DNA of 64,000 nt from Lagopus muta (Eukaryota > Chordata > Aves > Galliformes > Phasianidae). Location: NCBI RefSeq assembly GCF_023343835.1, contig NC_064438.1, forward strand, positions 59,358,578-59,422,577. Direction: 5' to 3'. The translations under genes were made by a program, and so were the position numbers. This document shows, piece after piece, positions 60,471 to 64,000 of the stretch. The notes beneath the pieces were generated by a model. That model was given only the letters and a program-made list of their open reading frames with translations, did not search any database and was not told the DNA's origin. Positions within the stretch are counted from its first letter, which is position 1. Every line of letters starts with the position of its first letter.

Positions 60471-63189
60471 TATTTCAGGAAAAGCTCTAGGACAAATGCT
60501 GCATTTCCAGGGTGGATGAGTGTACGTGTGCACAGTGTGCGATTCACCACAGCCACTTATTGCAGGCCTGGGCAAAGAAAGGAGCTTCTCTTGGGACGAG
60601 GGATCAATTCTACATGGAATTTGCATAGTGGGTGCTGGTACAGCCCACCCTGGCCCCAGAAAGTGCTAGGTCCTGCTCACAGCAGGGTCAGCAGCCCCAG
60701 AGCCAGTGCTGGGACAGTGGTAGGAAAGGGAAACACGCAGAGGAAGACACCAGGTCAGCTGCCAGAGCGACAGCAGCGACAGAGTGCAGCCAGCACTGCC
60801 ACGTCAGGGAAAAATGCTGTGCGAGATTACACAGAACATTATACTAAAGTGATTAATTGAAGAGCTGAGCTTCAGAACAGTAATAGTTCCTTTCTCAAAG
60901 CATTACACTGATCATTTGATTTTAAAATCCTTATTGAATTAAGTGCTCGGTGTGCCTTTATTCAACTTTACTTCGCGTTAGTCTTTGATCAGTTAATATA
61001 TCTGTGCCAGGGTGAAAAGGAAAAAAAAGAAAAATCATTGCTCTGTCACTTCAAGCCTTCAGCTTTTCATTTATTCATAAACAAGCGAGGGTAGGAAAGA
61101 CCTTCCAATCTCCTTGTGTCTGATCTTAGTTTCTGCTTTTTTGTAGCATCTATTTAATTTATATTCATAGATGTATAACATATAATTCATAGATGTATTC
61201 ATGCATCTATGTAGCATACTATTTAAGATGGAAAATTAATGCATTAATGCCATAAACAATGATATGTTAATTATTAAGCATTTTTAAAAGCCCAGTTCAT
61301 TTGTACTAAGTGAGCATAAATTATATAATAACCCTTCGACAACAAGTCATTGCTTTTCCTCAGCTTTCCTTGCATATGTTCATTTCTCTCTTTTGTGGCT
61401 TTACGTAAGCAGTCTATCAGTGTATTCACCCCAGTTCTTGAGATACGGATTAAACTACGTTCTCCAGAAAGCCCCACACTGACACACTTTGGAAGCACCC
61501 AACCCACAGGTAGCAGGGATCTGGAAATAAGCCATCCTCCTCCACACAAAGCAGAGTTATCAGAAGAGTTTAAGTTTACAGATCTTCACATATTTAGAAG
61601 TTTGGTTTTTTTTTTAGTTCAGGGAATTTAGGGGTCAGAGTAAGATTTTGTATAAAGTTACATGAAGTTACATGAAGATCTTTGGAGCAGTTTGTGAGCC
61701 ATAAGCAGACACCAAGTAGAGCCAGCCCTTCTGAGCTCCCAGAGCTCCCCCTGCACGGCTGCTCAACCCATGGAGTGGTGCCCCCCCCCCCGTGCCCTTG
61801 CAGGAGGGAAGCCCAGGTCCCCTAAGCTGGGGTAGGATCAGTGCAGGTGCGATGCCTGATCCGCTCAGACAGGATCACAGGATCCAGCAGCTCAGTGTCA
61901 CAGCACGAGCACAGGAAGCAGGTTTAGATCAGCAGCGAGTGCTCCAGCTGCGAGAAAATGGCACAGCTAATGGCATTCATTCCTCTGCCACAAATGTTAG
62001 GGAATGTGCTCTTCAACTTATAAACAGGATTCGTTATGTAATTGCAAATACCAGACTGTGGTTCAGATAACCTTTTGTTTTGTTCCAAGGCTGAAGTTTT
62101 ACTTTCCATAGGCTCAGATAATTCCAAAACTATTTTATACTCCTTTTTTGTGTAACAAAAAATCATGTCATTCAGTTAGCTGAAAAACTGAGGTGTTTAC
62201 CTTCATGGCTTCCTCTGTTCTTTTTCTCTAAGGCAATGCCAACTGGTCAGTAACTGTGGCACCGTTTGGACAACCAGAGCTAATGGCATTGTGTAGACAC
62301 ACAGTATCCACCTTCGTGTATCTGGAAACTAAGTCAGAATTCCTTTCTAGTTTCTATTCCTTTCCAGTTATAATCATCTGCACACTTATTAAAATTAAAT
62401 TGAATGCATTCGCTTACAACTCCAGACCTGACATATTTTCCTCCAACCTTTAGAAATCTGTGGGCATATTTTCAGAGCGCCAAGCCTAAATTCATATTTG
62501 CACAATGCATCTGCTTCAGCCAGGTTTCTCCTGCAATTAACTGAAAAGCACACAGAGCAGTGCTGACAACCTGAAGTCTTCTGACGCTCCTGTCCCATTG
62601 ATCCGGACACTAAACAGGGGAAAGCTACTGCAGACATCAGTGGATTCACAGCTGTATACTCAAATTTTCCTGTGCTCAAACTCATTTCTTTGTTTGGGAA
62701 GTTGAAAAGGAATTGAAGAGCATGAGTTAAATATTTCATGTTGTGCTGGCATGTATAATTCATGATCAAATCCTTCAGAAAGGAATGGATAAGATGGAGC
62801 TGCAAAAGCTTTAAATGAAATATTTTCTTTTTCTAGTAAACAGACTGCTGAAAGAGTGCTTTCCTTCTTTTCTGTTGGTATTATAAAGAGAATTAAAAAC
62901 GTGATAGAAGTAAGAAACGTGCTAAATGGATTTGAGAAGTTATTCACTCATACAGTTTGTTGATTGATGCAATTAATGTTTTATACATGCTCTTCCAAAG
63001 GTACCTCGTTGTACTGAGTTCCTCCACATATCACAACCTCCCACAGGAATGGGATGCATTGGCCTCACCGTTTAAACATTATTTGTTTGTTGTGCTAAGC
63101 ATGAGGAGTCAAGGGTCTATTCAGCAGTGCAGAGCTCCTGGAACTGGCTCACTCCATTAAGGCTGATGTGGTGCTTTCCAAAATCTGAA
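60471..63189. other. No supported gene
   Basis: Includes an AT-rich zone (61,130-61,270) with direct and inverted copies of CATAGATGTAT/CATCTATG and a C-run of 11 (61,781-61,791). No exon or repeat family recognised. Confidence 0.5.
61781..61791. repeat. Poly-C run, 11 bases
   Basis: Eleven consecutive C on plus. Length may be unreliable. Confidence 0.85.
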
Positions 63190-63395
63190 CTTTCCTCCCC
63201 TTCTCTAGCTGGACACCCCCACCTCCCTCAGCCTCTCCTGGTAGCAGAGTTGCTCCAACCCCTGCACCTCTTTGGTGGCCCTGCAGCGGACTGTTTGCAG
63301 CAGCTCTGTGTCTCTCTTGTACTGGGGAGCAGAGGACATAAGAGCACCACTCCAGATATGGCCTCCCCAGGGTGGAGTAGAGGGGAAGGAGCTCT
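63190..63395 (-). repeat. CR1 LINE internal fragment lacking its 3' tail
   Basis: A minus-oriented CR1 body: CACCTCCCTCAGCCTCTCCT, GGCCCTGCAGCGGACTG, CTCTTGTACTGGGGAGC, CCAGGGTGGAGTAGAGGGGA. It covers the same part of the element as 14,690-14,867 but has no tail octamers. The 3' 350-400 bp are missing at about 63,190, unlike ordinary 5'-truncated copies. Confidence 0.85.
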
Positions 63396-64000
63396 TCCCT
63401 CTGCTTGTTTTGAGCACTGAGCTTAACAAAAACATTGGGATATGAACATTTCTTGTTTTCTGGTTGTTGGGTTTCTTTTTTGTTTGTTTGTTTGTTTGTT
63501 TTGCTGGTTGGTTGGCCTGGATTACTTTTAAATAACAAACATTCAAGGCAATAACCACTGAGAGTGTGTGTGTCTTTTTCACGTATCTGGTGGCAAACAA
63601 AGATATCGGATGAGAGATCTTCAGCTTTTTCAGCCCATGGTTCAAGAAGTTTCCAGTACAAAGAGAGCCCTGTGAGATCTGCCTGCAGCAGGTCTCTGAG
63701 GAGACAATTTGCTCTTTGAAACTGCAGATACACCTGACATAATTTGCAGTCTCTCTTCTCCCATTTCTCCAAAGCACACAGAATTCCAAGCACACTCTGA
63801 GAGCACCGAATGCTGCTTAGCTTTCCAAAAGTGTTCTGCTTTGCTCTGTTTCTATAACAGAGATCCGAATTGTCCACCGGTAGTTTACTTTGAGTTGCAA
63901 AAGCAGCAAGTTAATGCTGAGCTGCATTTGGTTTCATGTGGGAAATAATCACAGTGCTTTGACAATGGAGCAATAGACAAATGTTTGTTGTCTCTTTACT
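63396..64000. other. No supported gene; long open minus frame
   Basis: A minus-strand frame stays open from about 63,930 through the microsatellite and CR1 fragment to 63,149. Because it crosses both repeats in one frame it cannot be a normal exon as a whole. The first 100 codons (up to about 63,570, including CALEKWEKRDCKLCQVYLQF) look somewhat protein-like, but no family or clear splice pair was found. Confidence 0.4.
63480..63503. repeat. (TTTG)n microsatellite
   Basis: About six TTTG units after a T run, followed by a short (GGTT)n run. Confidence 0.9.

Noticed and set aside
63149-63930. 242-codon minus-strand frame
   Set aside because: It runs through a TTTG microsatellite and a CR1 fragment, so it is a chance fusion of open frames; only the first part could be considered, and no splice pair was found.
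1-64000. Search by eye for tRNA, rRNA, CRISPR arrays, bacterial operons or a complete provirus
   Set aside because: No cloverleaf, rRNA block, regularly spaced repeat-spacer array or paired LTRs with gag/pol were recognised; the sequence is eukaryotic with isolated LTR-like copies only.

Overview
This window looks like vertebrate nuclear DNA from a bird, most likely a galliform such as chicken. The basis is about twenty copies of the CR1 LINE, recognisable by their 3' tails (variants of ATAGAATCATAGAATGG, or its complement ending in TCTATGATTC). There is also a strong CpG island, a low overall repeat load and long AT-leaning stretches with no open reading frame of note. Nothing looks bacterial or organellar. 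No complete protein-coding gene can be supported from sequence alone. The window is best read as promoter-proximal, intronic and intergenic DNA, with a few unproven exon candidates.

Layout. Positions 1-342 hold a CR1 tail. A roughly 2 kb CpG island (3.83-5.79 kb) is the clearest regulatory feature and probably the promoter and first exon of a gene, possibly on both strands. A smaller GC-rich patch follows at 8.1-8.6 kb, then a cluster of three textbook 5' splice sites at 9.29-9.43 kb. From 10 to 36 kb the sequence is mostly featureless, with scattered CR1 fragments and one LTR-like element at 16.1 kb. At 36.66-37.01 kb lies a G-rich minisatellite of 20/21 bp units with a visible 82 bp higher-order period. 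A second LTR-like copy sits at 42.0 kb. A purine-rich tract and small tandem duplications lie at 44.5-46.7 kb. A candidate pair of minus-strand exons encoding a GPI-anchor-like C-terminus lies at 53.5-54.3 kb. A nested CR1 and a small CpG-rich patch with a good CTCF-like motif lie at 55.4-56.5 kb. An inverted third copy of the LTR-like element is at 60.3 kb, and a CR1 fragment lacking its 3' end is at 63.2 kb.

How the parts fit. CR1 copies are autonomous retrotransposon remnants. Most are 5'-truncated 3' ends, and the longer ones keep pieces of the end of the reverse-transcriptase ORF. The three LTR-like copies share one architecture: an ATTTAAG box followed 68-82 bp downstream by a consensus splice donor. 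This suggests a dispersed promoter plus first-exon unit. The candidate exons (18.4, 25.6, 31.0, 53.5 and 54.3 kb) are reported because their splice signals and reading frames agree. They lie on both strands and I cannot join them into one gene. Transcript data or an alignment to an annotated bird genome would settle them.
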